The notes: generated by a model from the sequence alone, not told the origin. Counted from the first letter of the stretch, positions 36,240 to 46,840 are shown. The stretch: DNA of 64,000 nt from Sphingomonas sp. UV9 (GCF_004101245.1 NZ_SCIN01000003.1:868001-932000), one strand, 5' to 3'. Made by a program: numbers and translations.

Positions 36240-38108
36240 TCAGTCCGCCCGCGTGATGGTGGCGGACTGCGGGCCGACGCTGGCGTTCACCGCAACCGTG
36301 CTGGCGCTTGCCCGCGCGTTCGGCCGCGCATTCATCCGCACCGCCGTCGCACCCGGCAGGCCCGGGAAGCGCGGCCACATGCCCTGCGCCAGCGCATTAC
36401 GGCTGACCGACGCTTTCTTGCCGCCCTGTGCCTCGTACATCCAGTAATTGCGCAGCACGGTGGTCACATAGCCGCGCGTCTCCCAATACGGGATGCTCTC
36501 GATATAGAGCAGCGGATCGCCGTTATCGCGGACGATCGCATTCCAATCGCCGACCGGACGCGGCCCCGCATTATAGGCTGCGATCACCTTGGGCAGCAGC
36601 CCGCCGGTGACGCCCGCCATGTCGCGCAGCCGCTCCAGATGACGCTGGCCGACATCCATGTTGGTGCTGGGCTTGGTCAGCGCTTTCACGTCGATCGAGG
36701 TGCCACGCTCGCGCGCGAAGTCGGTCGCGGCGGCGGGCATGATCTGCATCAGACCATACGCGCCGGCCGGGCTCTTCACGGTGTTGCGGAACCGCGATTC
36801 CTCGAGCGTGTGCGCGTAGACCAGCGCCTTGTCGATGTGCCAGCCGCTGTCCGGCGTCCAGTTCGGCGTCGGATAGCGCGCCTCGGCGGTCGACGTCACA
36901 CCCTGTGGGCAGTTATGCGCGAGCCACACGGTGGTCGCTGGCAGGCTCAGCGCCTCGGCGACGCGGACCAGGTTGGCGAACTCGCGCGGATCGCCGATCT
37001 TGGCCTGCTGGCGGATGACGGTGTCGGCCAGATCGGTCTCGCCGACCTCGACCAGCGCCGCCGCGACGCGCACGTTGGGGCGCTTGCCGACGACCTTCCA
37101 GTCGCTGGCGACGAGGCCACCGACCGACGTTCCCTTGTCCTTCATCGCCAGTTGCTGGCGCGCAAGCTGGCCGTAGAAACTCTCGCCGAACTGCGCCGCG
37201 GCCTTCAGCCGACCCTCGATCTTGTCGGGGCGCGAGCACACCATGTCGGCGCGCGACGCCCAGTACAGCGCCGCCGCGCGGAGATCGACGTCGCCGGCCC
37301 GTGCAGCAACGCCCTCGAACCCGGTCTCCGCATTCGCGCAATCATTCTGCCGCCATGCCGCCAGCGCGCCGACCCAGCGGCCCTGCACGGCCCAGTCGCC
37401 GACGCCGTCCTGCGCCTTCGCGGCCATCACGCGCGCGTTTATGTCGTCGCCCTGCAGGAAATAGATCCACGCGATCTTCTGCTGCCACTCGGTGAGCGCG
37501 TCGGGGGTGAGCCCGGGGGTGCTTTCGAGCAACGACTGCGCCTCGCGGCCCATGTCCGCCTTGACGTAAGGCTGCATCTTGAGAGCGAGATCGGCAGCGA
37601 TCATGTCGCCCTGCAGGCTCTTGGCGCGGATGCGACGCGGCGCGCCGTCCTGCCAGATCAGCCGTTGTGCGGCGGGCAGGGGAGGCAGATCGACCGCCCC
37701 GCGCACCTTGGCCAGCCGGGAAATCTGTTCGGCCTCGGGCAGTTCGGGCGCTTCGTTGAGCAACGCGACGAGCGGCTCCATCTCGATCCGGGGCGAGCCC
37801 TTCGCGGTATAGAGCTCGGCGCGTGCGATCGCGTGCAACGGGCCGGGCTTCATCGTGTCGAGCTGGATCTGTGCGTCGGTCCACTTGCCGTCGCGTATCG
37901 CGGCGAACACCGTCTTATAGGCCTCGCGCTGGCCCGCATCGAGCTGGTCGGGGATCTGCTCCAACGTCGGTGCGCCGACCAGTTGCGGCGTCCCGACCCG
38001 CGCATCGGCGGCCGGCTCGCCAGCGACGGTCGCCGCCAGCGCCGGCAAGGGGAGGGCGCTGAGCCCCAGAGCGATCGCCGCCCGCGATACAGACCGAATC
38101 CGAATCAT
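36240..38108 (-). CDS. Periplasmic soluble lytic transglycosylase
   Basis: A 622-residue exported protein: signal peptide, a long alpha-superhelical domain (about residues 40-400), then an SLT catalytic domain. The catalytic glutamate is in [26 protein letters not shown], with AYNAGP later. It cleaves peptidoglycan glycan strands to 1,6-anhydro products. The last ~50 residues are a basic, low-complexity tail. The start overlaps the upstream UDG-like stop by 4 nt. Confidence 0.92.
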   Translation of the reverse strand: MIRIRSVSRAAIALGLSALPLPALAATVAGEPAADARVGTPQLVGAPTLEQIPDQLDAGQREAYKTVFAAIRDGKWTDAQIQLDTMKPGPLHAIARAELYTAKGSPRIEMEPLVALLNEAPELPEAEQISRLAKVRGAVDLPPLPAAQRLIWQDGAPRRIRAKSLQGDMIAADLALKMQPYVKADMGREAQSLLESTPGLTPDALTEWQQKIAWIYFLQGDDINARVMAAKAQDGVGDWAVQGRWVGALAAWRQNDCANAETGFEGVAARAGDVDLRAAALYWASRADMVCSRPDKIEGRLKAAAQFGESFYGQLARQQLAMKDKGTSVGGLVASDWKVVGKRPNVRVAAALVEVGETDLADTVIRQQAKIGDPREFANLVRVAEALSLPATTVWLAHNCPQGVTSTAEARYPTPNWTPDSGWHIDKALVYAHTLEESRFRNTVKSPAGAYGLMQIMPAAATDFARERGTSIDVKALTKPSTNMDVGQRHLERLRDMAGVTGGLLPKVIAAYNAGPRPVGDWNAIVRDNGDPLLYIESIPYWETRGYVTTVLRNYWMYEAQGGKKASVSRNALAQGMWPRFPGLPGATAVRMNARPNARASASTVAVNASVGPQSATITRAD

Positions 38109-38875
38109 CTCACGCCCTCTTGCGACATCTGTTCGCGCATCAGCATCTGCAAATCCTTCCAGGCCTCGGCCTTGGCCGCTGGCTTCTCGATCAGAAACCG
38201 CGGATGAAAGCTCGCGACCACGTTCGTCATGTGCGACGCGTCACCGACCCCTGTTTGTGCGGTCTTATGGTTAAACCCATGTAAACGCCCGCGCGCAGCC
38301 TGTAATTCCGTCCCGAGGATCGCACGGCTCGCCGCATTGCCGAGCAGCAGCAACCGCTTCGGCGCGACCAAACCGATGTGATGCTTGGCGATTTCCGCAA
38401 GTCGCTCCTCGACCTCGCGCTGGATCCGCCCCGCCGTCGGGCGCTTCGCACAGACCGCCGCGAGGTGAACCTCGTCGCGTGTCAGGCCGATCGCCCCGAG
38501 CATCTTGTCGAGCAACCGCCCCGATGCGCCGCTGAGGAGGGCGCCGGCGTCGCCGTCGTCGCGGTCAGGGCAATCGACAAGCACCATGACCGTAGCGTCA
38601 GCCGGCCCGATCGCGGTCAGCGAAACCCCGCTCCAGTCGGCTTCCGGAACCTGCGCCCCGGTCCGCCAGTTGAGGAAATCGGCGAGCGTAAGCGGCATGA
38701 CGGACGGCGCAGCGACGGGTGTAGCAGGCGCGGTCTGGGGTATGACGAGCGGCTCGGGCGCCGCGAACCAGTCGCGCGGGACGTCGTCGACCAACGTGTC
38801 GACGCCAGCCTCGTGCCACCAGTCGAGCGCGCTGGCGGCGGCATTTCGCCAATCGATGGTTTGGTCCGCCCCCAT
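38105..38875 (-). CDS. Uracil-DNA glycosylase-superfamily protein, divergent
   Basis: A 256-residue protein. The C-terminal ~170 residues follow the family-4/5 UDG fold: VMVLVDCPDRDDGDAGALLSG in the place of GExPGxxED, LLDKMLGAIGLTRDEVHLA, LLLLGNAASRAIL and VASFHPRFLI (the HP-S/R-LL motif). The iron-sulfur cysteine pattern is not obvious, so activity is uncertain. It heads the minus-strand operon with slt and moaB and is divergent from the ETF-QO gene. Confidence 0.85.
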   Translation of the reverse strand: MGADQTIDWRNAAASALDWWHEAGVDTLVDDVPRDWFAAPEPLVIPQTAPATPVAAPSVMPLTLADFLNWRTGAQVPEADWSGVSLTAIGPADATVMVLVDCPDRDDGDAGALLSGASGRLLDKMLGAIGLTRDEVHLAAVCAKRPTAGRIQREVEERLAEIAKHHIGLVAPKRLLLLGNAASRAILGTELQAARGRLHGFNHKTAQTGVGDASHMTNVVASFHPRFLIEKPAAKAEAWKDLQMLMREQMSQEGVR

Positions 38876-38954
38876 CGGGTAACCTATGCTGCACGGTTGA
38901 CGTGGCGGTCAACTCGCGCAATCGCCATATTAGCCAAGACGGTGTCCGCCCGAG

Positions 38955-38977
38955 CCCGAACGAACGTAACGTTCGGG
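38955..38977. promoter_or_regulatory. Perfect 8-bp inverted repeat upstream of ETF-QO
   Basis: CCCGAACG-AACGTAA-CGTTCGGG, ending 35 nt before the ATG at 39012 in the divergent region 38876-39011. The position suits an operator or a 5' UTR hairpin. Confidence 0.4.
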
Positions 38978-39011
38978 AAGTGGGGCAAATAGGGGAGACC
39001 CCCGGGAGACG

Positions 39012-40676
39012 ATGATGACGACACGTGAATCGATGCCCTATGACGTGGTGATCGTCGGCGCGGGCCCGGCCGGTCTGTCGGCAGCGATCCGTCTCAAACA
39101 ATTGGCGGCCGAGAAGGACGCCGAAATCAGCGTCTGCGTACTCGAAAAGGGCTCCGAAGTCGGCGCGCACATCCTGTCGGGCGCGGTCATCGATCCGAAA
39201 AGCCTCGACGAACTGCTGCCCGACTGGCGCGAGGACGGCTGCCCGCTGGCCGAAGTGCCGGTGACCGAGAACCATCACTGGATCCTCAGCAAGACGAAGA
39301 AGAGCGAGATGCCGCACTTCGTCACGCCGTCGTTCATGCACAACAAGGGCACCTACACGGGCTCGCTCGGCAATCTGTGCCGCTGGCTCGCGGGCAAGGC
39401 GGAGGAGCTCGGCGTCGAGATCTTCCCGGGCTTTGCAGCGGCCGAGATCCTGTTCAACGACGACGGCTCGGTGATGGGCGTCGCGACCGGCGACATGGGC
39501 GTCGCGCGCGATGGCACGCACAAGGGCGACTACACCCCCGGCCTCGAACTCCACGCGAAGTACACGTTCTTCTCCGAAGGCTGCCGCGGTCACCTGACCA
39601 AGGAACTGATCCGGACGTTCGACCTCGCCAAGGACAGCGATCCGCAGGTCTACGGCCTCGGCATCAAGGAGCTGTGGGACATCGATCCCGCGCTGCATTC
39701 GCCCGGCCGCGTGATCCACACGCAGGGCTGGCCGCTGACCGAAACCGACGGCTCGAACGGCGGCGGCTGGATCTATCACCAGGCGAACGGGCAGGTCTCG
39801 ATCGGCTTCGTCACGTGGCTGAACTACACCAACCCGCACCTCTCGCCGTTCCACGAGATGCAGCGCTGGAAGACGCATCCCGAGATCGCCGCGCTCCTCA
39901 AGGGCGCCAAGCGAGTCAGCTACGGCGCGCGCGCGATCAGCGATGGCGGGCTGCAGTCGATCCCCAAGCTCGTCATGCCCGGCGCGGCGCTGATCGGCGA
40001 CAGCGCCGGCTTCCTCAACGTGCCGCGGATCAAGGGTACGCACACCGCGATGAAGTCCGGCATGATGGCCGCCGAGGCCGCGGTCGAGGCGATCGTCTCG
40101 CAGCGCGGCCATGACGAGCTCGCCGCCTATCCCGCGGCGTTCGAGAAGAGCTGGGTCAAGAAGGAGCTGTCGGTCGTCCGCAACGTCGTGCCGTTGGTCA
40201 AGAAGTTCGGCGACCTGGTCGGTTCGGGGCTTGCCGGCGTGACGATGTGGCTCGAGCATCTGGGGATCAAGGTGCCCTTCACGATGCACCACCATCCCGA
40301 TCACGAGAGCCTGTGGCGCAAGGATCTCGTCAAGCCGATCGTCTACCCGAAGCCCGACGGCGTGCTGACCTTCGATCGTCTCTCGTCGGTGTTCGTCTCG
40401 AACACCAACCACGAGGAGGACCAGCCGGTCCACCTGACGCTCAAGGATCCGGCGGTGCCGATCGCCTACAACCTGCCGATGTACGACGAGCCCGCGCAAC
40501 GCTATTGTCCGGCCGGCGTTTACGAGGTCGTCGGCGAAGACACCGGCGACCCCAAGTTCGTCATCAACGCGCAGAATTGCGTCCACTGCAAGACCTGCGA
40601 CATCAAGGACCCCACCCAGAACATCAACTGGGTCGTACCCGAGGGCGGCGGAGGCCCCAATTATCCCAACATGTAA
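39012..40676 (+). CDS. Electron transfer flavoprotein-ubiquinone oxidoreductase
   Basis: A 554-residue membrane-associated flavoprotein that passes electrons from ETF (beta-oxidation, amino-acid and choline breakdown) to ubiquinone. N-terminal FAD motif VVIVGAGPAGLSAAIRL; then GAHILSGAVIDP and LIGDSAGFLNVPRIKGTH; C-terminal [4Fe-4S] cluster RYCPAGVYE...NCVHCKTCDIKDPTQNI. ATGs at 39012 and 39015 are both possible. The last codons overlap the likely start region of the next gene. Confidence 0.97.
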   Translation: MMTTRESMPYDVVIVGAGPAGLSAAIRLKQLAAEKDAEISVCVLEKGSEVGAHILSGAVIDPKSLDELLPDWREDGCPLAEVPVTENHHWILSKTKKSEMPHFVTPSFMHNKGTYTGSLGNLCRWLAGKAEELGVEIFPGFAAAEILFNDDGSVMGVATGDMGVARDGTHKGDYTPGLELHAKYTFFSEGCRGHLTKELIRTFDLAKDSDPQVYGLGIKELWDIDPALHSPGRVIHTQGWPLTETDGSNGGGWIYHQANGQVSIGFVTWLNYTNPHLSPFHEMQRWKTHPEIAALLKGAKRVSYGARAISDGGLQSIPKLVMPGAALIGDSAGFLNVPRIKGTHTAMKSGMMAAEAAVEAIVSQRGHDELAAYPAAFEKSWVKKELSVVRNVVPLVKKFGDLVGSGLAGVTMWLEHLGIKVPFTMHHHPDHESLWRKDLVKPIVYPKPDGVLTFDRLSSVFVSNTNHEEDQPVHLTLKDPAVPIAYNLPMYDEPAQRYCPAGVYEVVGEDTGDPKFVINAQNCVHCKTCDIKDPTQNINWVVPEGGGGPNYPNM

Positions 40677-42090
40677 GCCAGTATTCTTCGCACTCGGTCT
40701 CGTCCTGGCGGCTCCTGCTACGGCCGGGACGGGTGATCTCTCCGCCTATCTGAAGGCCCGCGCCGCCGACGCCGCCGGCCGGCCGGATCTCGCCGCCGCC
40801 AGCTATGCCGAGGTGCTGGCGGCCTCGCCCGACGATCCGGTCGTCGCGATCCGCGCCTATCGCGAGGCGCTCGAGGCGGGCGACATGCCGCTCGCCACCC
40901 GCGCCGCCGCAGTGCTGGCCAAGGCCGGTGTTGCCCCCGCCGATGCCGCGCTTATCCCGCTCGCCGATGCCGCGCGGTCCAATGACGCGAAGGCCGCCAG
41001 CGCCGCGATCGTCACGCTCGCCACCGGGCCGTTGGTGGTGCTCGCACCGTCGCTCTACGCCTGGGTCGCGCACAGCGAAGGCCGCGATCCCGCGCCGTCG
41101 CTCGCCACCGCCGCGAAGGACCCGGTCGCCAACCGCTTCGCCACCGAAACCCGCGACCTGATTGCCAAGGCTCCGGCCAGACAGTCGCTCGCGATCGGTG
41201 TCTCGCGCCTGCTCGCGCACCTCGCCAGCGACCTCGCGCTTGGCAATCCGTCGCCGCTGTCGATCGCGCTCACCCAAGCCTCGCTGCGCGCCGACCCCAG
41301 CTACGACCGCGCCCGCATCCTCCTCGCCGACGCGCTGGCCCGCAACACTCTGGTCGATCGTGCGCTCGTCGTGCTCGACCAGATCGGCCCGAAGAGCCCG
41401 TTCGCGATCGCCGCCGCCGCCAAACGGATCGACATCCTCGCCAACGCCGACCGCGACGGCGAAGCGCTCGCCGCCGCCAAGAACCGCGTCGACCAGCCGG
41501 GCGCGGACGCCGCCGACTGGCAACGCTATGCCGATCTGCTTGTGAACACCGGCAACGCCGCCGAGGCCGCAAGCTATTACCGGCGCATCATCGACGCGGA
41601 TAGCAAGGCCGGCGGCACCTGGGGCGCTTGGCTGCAATATGGCGGCGCGCTCGACCAGGCGGGGCGCTGGCCCGAAGCGCGCGATGCGCTCGAAAAAGCC
41701 GTCGCACGCGGCCCCGCGCAGCCGCTCGCGCTCAATTACCTCGGCTTCGCGCAGGTCGAGCATGGCGACGACATCCCCGCCTCGATCCGCCTCCTCGAAC
41801 GCGCCAGCAGCCTCGACCCCAAGAACGCGTCGGTCACCGACTCGCTCGGCTGGGCGTATCATCTGTCGGGCGACACCGCCCGCGCGCTCCCGCTGCTCGA
41901 ACGCGCCGCCGAGGGCGAGCCCACCAACGCCGAGATCGGCGACCATCTCGGCGACGCCTACTGGTCCGTCGGCCGCCACTACGAAGCCCGCTACGCCTGG
42001 CGCGCCGCACTCCTCACCGCCGATGCGAGCGAAACCGCCCGCATCACCGCCAAGGTCGCGAACGGCCTTCCCCCAAAAGCCAAACGCTGA
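40660..42090 (+). CDS. TPR-repeat exported protein with an apparent non-ATG (ATT) start
   Basis: About 476 residues. Just after the ETF-QO stop the frame encodes a signal peptide (PVFFALGLVLAAPATAGTG) and then tetratricopeptide repeats to the C-terminus (such as AEAASYYRRIIDADSKAGGT, PLALNYLGFAQVEHGDD). No in-frame ATG, GTG or TTG precedes the signal peptide; the first is GTG 40813, which would remove it. ATT at 40660 has GGAGG 5 nt upstream and overlaps the ETF-QO end by 17 nt, so I take it as the likeliest start; a sequencing indel is the alternative. Likely a periplasmic scaffold. Confidence 0.75.
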   Translation: MIPTCKPVFFALGLVLAAPATAGTGDLSAYLKARAADAAGRPDLAAASYAEVLAASPDDPVVAIRAYREALEAGDMPLATRAAAVLAKAGVAPADAALIPLADAARSNDAKAASAAIVTLATGPLVVLAPSLYAWVAHSEGRDPAPSLATAAKDPVANRFATETRDLIAKAPARQSLAIGVSRLLAHLASDLALGNPSPLSIALTQASLRADPSYDRARILLADALARNTLVDRALVVLDQIGPKSPFAIAAAAKRIDILANADRDGEALAAAKNRVDQPGADAADWQRYADLLVNTGNAAEAASYYRRIIDADSKAGGTWGAWLQYGGALDQAGRWPEARDALEKAVARGPAQPLALNYLGFAQVEHGDDIPASIRLLERASSLDPKNASVTDSLGWAYHLSGDTARALPLLERAAEGEPTNAEIGDHLGDAYWSVGRHYEARYAWRAALLTADASETARITAKVANGLPPKAKR

Positions 42091-42100
42091 CCCTACCACG

Positions 42101-42248
42101 CTCTCCCTGCAGGGGAGAGGGAAGGGGCCCCTCCACCAACATCCGTCACTCCGGCGAACCACCCGTCACCCCAGCGAAAGCTGGGGTCTCCCCCGAGGCA
42201 CGCGCCGCCCGCCAAACGATGAGATCCCAGCGTCCGCTGGGATGACGG
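42101..42248. repeat. Hairpin plus family A REP between the TPR gene and ispE
   Basis: A short family C-like hairpin (CTCTCCC-TGCA-GGGGAGAG, 42101-42118) is followed by a family A bipartite repeat (arms at 42164-42190 and 42225-42248). The remainder of 42091-42313 has no gene. Confidence 0.8.
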
Positions 42249-42313
42249 GTGATTATTGACTAAGCCCCGCCACACAACGGACTCCCGGTCCCCACCCCAA
42301 AACCCGAGATCTC

Positions 42314-43252
42314 ATGCGCATCACCGAACCCGCCCCCGCAAAGATCAACCTGGCCCTCCACGTCCGCCGCCGCCGCGCCGACGGCTATCACGATCTCGAA
42401 ACCCTGTTCGCCTTCGCCACCGAGGGCGACACGGTTACGGTCGAGACGGCCCCCGAGAACAGCTTCACAATAACCGGCCCCTTCGCCGCCGCGCTCCTCC
42501 CAACCCGAACCCTCACCACCCCCCCGGCGGAGGCCGGGGCCCAATTGGGAACGGCCCGTGAAGACGCGAAACGTTCACCCAACTGGACCCCGGCCTACGC
42601 CGGGGAGGCAGAATGGAGCGGCAACCTCGTCACCGCCGCCGCCGACGCGTTCACGACCGAGTTCGCCCCGAACACTCACCACGCCATAACCCTGGAGAAG
42701 CGCCTCCCGATCGCCTCGGGCATAGGCGGAGGCTCGGCCGACGCCGCCGCAACCCTGCGCGCACTAGCCCGCCTCCACGCGATCCCCTCCACCGACCCCC
42801 GCCTCCACCACATCGCCGCAAAGCTCGGCGCAGACGTCCCCGCCTGCCTCGCCAACCGGACCACGCTAGGCACCGGCAAAGGCGACACGCTCACCAACCT
42901 CGAAGGCCTGGCCGGCACGCCCCTCCTGCTCGTAAATCCCAACGTAGCCGTCTCCACAGCCGCCGTCTTCAAGGCCTGGGACGGCCAGGACCGAGGCCCG
43001 ATCCCCGAAGGCGACCTGCTCGCCCGCGCGGTCGCCGGCCGCAACGACCTCGAACCCCCCGCGCTCGCGCTGGCCCCCGTCATCGCCGAAGTCCGCCACC
43101 TCCTAGACGCGGCCACAGGCGTCCTGCTGTCGAGAATGTCCGGCTCCGGCGCCACCTGCTTCGCCCTGTTCGAAACGCCGCAAGCCCGAGACGCCGCCGC
43201 GCGCGCCGCGCAAGCCCGAGGCTGGTGGACGCTCGCAACGACGCTCGCCTGA
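42314..43252 (+). CDS. ispE: 4-diphosphocytidyl-2-C-methyl-D-erythritol kinase, with repeat-derived insertion
   Basis: Phosphorylates CDP-methylerythritol in the MEP isoprenoid pathway. GHMP-kinase motifs are intact: PAPAKINLALHV at residues 6-17, RLPIASGIGGGSADAAATL in the middle and SRMSGSGATCFALFE near the end. At 312 residues it is longer than the usual ~270-290; residues about 67-99 are encoded by a family B REP element in frame. Gene order after ETF-QO and TPR is ordinary for the lineage. Confidence 0.94.
   Translation: MRITEPAPAKINLALHVRRRRADGYHDLETLFAFATEGDTVTVETAPENSFTITGPFAAALLPTRTLTTPPAEAGAQLGTAREDAKRSPNWTPAYAGEAEWSGNLVTAAADAFTTEFAPNTHHAITLEKRLPIASGIGGGSADAAATLRALARLHAIPSTDPRLHHIAAKLGADVPACLANRTTLGTGKGDTLTNLEGLAGTPLLLVNPNVAVSTAAVFKAWDGQDRGPIPEGDLLARAVAGRNDLEPPALALAPVIAEVRHLLDAATGVLLSRMSGSGATCFALFETPQARDAAARAAQARGWWTLATTLA
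42514..42610. repeat. Family B REP element inside the ispE coding sequence
   Basis: Arms CCGGCGGAGGCCGGGGCCCA and GGACCCCGGCCTACGCCGGG are family B, as at 24651 and five other sites. Here the repeat is read through: it encodes TTPPAEAGAQLGT and SPNWTPAYAGEAE with no stop. In the copies at 24651, 44796, 46734 and 50029 the same frame meets TAA or TGA inside the loop. Confidence 0.93.
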
Positions 43253-43327
43253 TCGAACCCGCCCCCGAATACGCCAGCCCCCGGACAAGACCGGGCGGAT
43301 ATCGACCAAACGGTGCCCAACCCACTC

Positions 43328-43423
43328 CGTCATCCCGGACTCGTTCCGGGATCCACCGACCCGCGAACCCGCCGCCTCGAACTATGCGGACAGGTGGATG
43401 CCGGAACGAGCCCGGCATGACGG
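43328..43423. repeat. REP-type bipartite repeat, family E; sole repeat in the ispE-recA gap
   Basis: CGTCATCCCGGACTCGTTCC-GGGATCCACC is mirrored by GGTGGATGCCGGAACGAGCC-CGGCATGACGG with ~30 nt between. The 321-nt gap 43253-43573 otherwise holds the recA promoter region and LexA box. Confidence 0.85.
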
Positions 43424-43465
43424 CGAAGGTGAGCGCCTCCGTCCCCGCCAAATCGCCGAATCTTT

Positions 43466-43496
43466 TTGACCCAAACTCGATGTTCCGCACTTGTTC
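43466..43496 (+). promoter_or_regulatory. recA promoter region with LexA (SOS) box
   Basis: TTGACC at 43466-43471 is a plausible -35. GTTC-CGCACTT-GTTC at 43482-43496 is an exact alphaproteobacterial LexA operator and would overlap the -10 region, giving SOS repression of recA. The box is well supported by position; the -10 itself is weak. Confidence 0.85.
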
Positions 43497-43573
43497 CGCA
43501 AGAACAAAAAGGATACAGGGCGTCAGACGCGTTGAATGGCACGCGCGCTTGCTTTAGCGATGGGAGCTTATCA

Positions 43574-44647
<1,074 letters not shown>

Positions 44648-45203
44648 CGTCGAAACCCTCTCCCTCGGGCGAGAGGGAGAGGCCTATCGCCTTGGCTATG
44701 GGAGGGTGAGGGCACGCGGCGGATGGTGTATGGTGGCATCGGCATCGGCATCGGCTTTGCACCGCATCGGCTCGATCCGCACCGCGCCAACGCTTCACCC
44801 CGGCGGAGGCCGGGGCCCAGTTGGAAAGGTTGCAGTGACGGAATGCGATCTTGCGTTACGATCGGCTCCCAACTGGACCCCGGCCTCCGCCGGGGTGGTG
44901 GCTTCTACAATACGGTAGTATCCGCCTCCTTGTTCTTCCGCGAAGGCGAGCGCTGGTTCGCGCATGCCCCGCATGCGCGAGGATCGTCCGGGGGACGATC
45001 CGACCCAGCACTCCCAGTCTGGATCCCCGCCTAACGCGGGGAAACAATTACGATGATGTCGGTAAGCGATCCACCACCAAGCCGCCGACTCACCCCGCAA
45101 AGCTCTCCACAAAAGATCCCTCCCAGCGTCTGCACTTCCTGCACTTCACTCCCCACTACTTAAGCGCAAAGCCACAAACCAAACCAGGAAACGGCCCCCG
45201 CCC
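44648..45203. repeat. 556-nt gene-free region with three REP-type repeats
   Basis: After recA come a family C-like hairpin (CCCTCTCCCTCGGGCGAGAG at 44656 with GGGAGGGTGAGGG near 44700), a family B element (44796-44900), and a degenerate family D element (44929-45048, arms TTGTTCTTCCGCGAAGGCG and ATCCCCGCCTAACGCGGGG, with inner hairpin CGCATGCCCCGCATGCG). The shared 25-nt motif follows at 45126. I see no gene in it. Confidence 0.85.
45126..45150 (+). other. Second copy of the 25-nt motif seen at 10257
   Basis: GCGTCTGCACTTCCTGCACT-TCACT, 22 of 25 positions identical to 10259-10283. It lies 54 nt upstream of the methyltransferase ATG. Confidence 0.4.
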
Positions 45204-46043
45204 ATGACCACCGCTCACGACTGGACTGGCAAGATTGGCGACGTCTGGGCGCAGGAATGGCGCCGAACCGACCGCAGCTTCGCGGCGTTGGCTCCCCATC
45301 TCAACGCCGCGATCCTCGCCGCCGCGCCGTCCGAAACCCGCACGATCATCGACATAGGCTGCGGCGCCGGCGCGACCTCGATCGCCACCGCGCAAGCGCT
45401 GCCGGGCGCGCAGATCACCGGCATCGACCTCTCGCCCAGCCTGATCGCAACCGCCAGACATCGCACCGAAGCCCAGCCCAACGCCAGCTTCCGCTGTGCC
45501 GACATCACCGCCGTCGCACCCGAGCACGCGCCCGTCGATCTCTACGCGTCCCGCCACGGAGTCATGTTCTTCGCCGATCCAGCCGTGGCCTTCACGATCC
45601 TCGCTAACGCAGCATCCCCCGGCGCCGCGCTCGTCTTCTCCTGCTTCGCCGAACGCGCTGCCAATGTCTGGGCCACGGAGATCGTCGGCGCGACGGGAGG
45701 CGACACCGCCGCACCCGAATCCACGACTCCAGGCCCGTTCGCCTTCTCCAATCCGCCCCACGTCGCCGAGGTCCTCGACGCCGCCGGCTGGCACACGACC
45801 GAACCCCAGCGCATCGACTTCGCCTACCGCGCCGGCCAGGGCGCCGACCCCGTGGCCGACGCGGTCGACTATTTCCGCCGCATCGGCCCCGCCGCCTCGC
45901 TGATCCGCGACGCCGCGCCTGAGGAACGCGACATGCACGTTGCGCGTCTCACCCAGGTCTGCGAGCGTCACCGCATCGGCGACGCGGTGGATTTCCCCGC
46001 CGCCGCCTGGATCTGGACGGCGCGCAAAGCCGGCATCGCATAG
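45204..46043 (+). CDS. Class I SAM-dependent methyltransferase
   Basis: A 279-residue methyltransferase. Motif I is IIDIGCGAGATSIATAQ (about residues 48-64), motif II ITGIDLSPSLIATARHR, then a motif IV-like DLYASRHGVMFFADP. The HGVMFFADP segment and overall layout suit small-molecule methyltransferases; substrate unknown. Followed by a GST gene after 14 nt, possibly an operon. Confidence 0.87.
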   Translation: MTTAHDWTGKIGDVWAQEWRRTDRSFAALAPHLNAAILAAAPSETRTIIDIGCGAGATSIATAQALPGAQITGIDLSPSLIATARHRTEAQPNASFRCADITAVAPEHAPVDLYASRHGVMFFADPAVAFTILANAASPGAALVFSCFAERAANVWATEIVGATGGDTAAPESTTPGPFAFSNPPHVAEVLDAAGWHTTEPQRIDFAYRAGQGADPVADAVDYFRRIGPAASLIRDAAPEERDMHVARLTQVCERHRIGDAVDFPAAAWIWTARKAGIA

Positions 46044-46057
46044 GGGAGCAACGCGTC

Positions 46058-46681
46058 ATGATCATCGTCCACCACCTCGAAAACTCGCGATCGCAACGTA
46101 TTCTCTGGATGCTCGAGGAACTCGGCGTCCCCTACGCGATCAAGCGCTACGAGCGGAACAAGGCGACGATGCTCGCCCCGCCCGAACTCAAGCAGGTCCA
46201 CCCGCTCGGCAAGTCGCCGGTGATCGACGATGACGGCCTGGTGGTCGCGGAAACTGGCGCGATCGTCGAATATCTCGTCGACAAGGCCGACGGAAAACTT
46301 GGGGCCCCAGCGAAACGCAGCGACGCGCTGCGCTACCGGTTCTGGCTGCATTACGCGGAAGGCTCGATGATGCCGCCGCTGCTGCTGAAGCTCGTCCTCG
46401 CGCGCATCCCGATCATGGGGAAGGTGGCGATCAAGAGGATCCAGCCGATGATCGACGTCCATCTGGATTACGTCGAATCCGAACTGTCACAGCGCCCTTG
46501 GTTCGCGGGCGACCAGATGACTGCCGCCGACATCATGATGAGCTTTCCCCTGGAAGCTGCCCGCAGCCGCGGTGGTCTCAACGGATCCCGCCCCGCTACG
46601 ATCGCGTGGCTCGCCAAGATCCACGCCCGGCCGGCGTATCAGGCAGGTCTCAAGAAAGGCGGGCCCTACGCCTACGCTTGA
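46058..46681 (+). CDS. Glutathione S-transferase family protein
   Basis: A 207-residue protein. The N-terminal thioredoxin-fold domain has VHHLENSRSQRILWMLEELG with the likely catalytic serine, HPLGKSPVID and the cis-proline, and VVAETGAIVEYL (the glutathione ES/ET motif). The C-terminal domain is all-helical with LDYVESELSQRPWFAGDQMTAADIMM. Resembles eukaryotic/bacterial beta- or omega-like GSTs; substrate unknown. Confidence 0.92.
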   Translation: MIIVHHLENSRSQRILWMLEELGVPYAIKRYERNKATMLAPPELKQVHPLGKSPVIDDDGLVVAETGAIVEYLVDKADGKLGAPAKRSDALRYRFWLHYAEGSMMPPLLLKLVLARIPIMGKVAIKRIQPMIDVHLDYVESELSQRPWFAGDQMTAADIMMSFPLEAARSRGGLNGSRPATIAWLAKIHARPAYQAGLKKGGPYAYA

Positions 46682-46733
46682 GCGCTGCAAGGCGGGAATA
46701 GAGTTTAGGCAAAGTACGCGACCGTCCCCTGAA

Positions 46734-46840
46734 CACCTCCCCGGCAAAGGCCGCGGCCCAGTTGGAGAGGTTGGAGTAATGACGCGCAACGGTCGCCATC
46801 GACGTCTCCCAACTGGGCCCCGGCTTCCGCCGGGGTGGTG
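46734..46840. repeat. REP-type bipartite repeat, family B
   Basis: Arms CCGGCAAAGGCCGCGGCCCA and TGGGCCCCGGCTTCCGCCGG flank a ~45 nt spacer. The first arm has drifted. It separates convergent genes in the gap 46682-46908. Confidence 0.85.

Noticed and set aside
44706..44918. 70-codon frame between recA and the methyltransferase gene
   Set aside because: It is mostly translation of a family B repeat (TLHPGGGRGP, NWTPASAGV).
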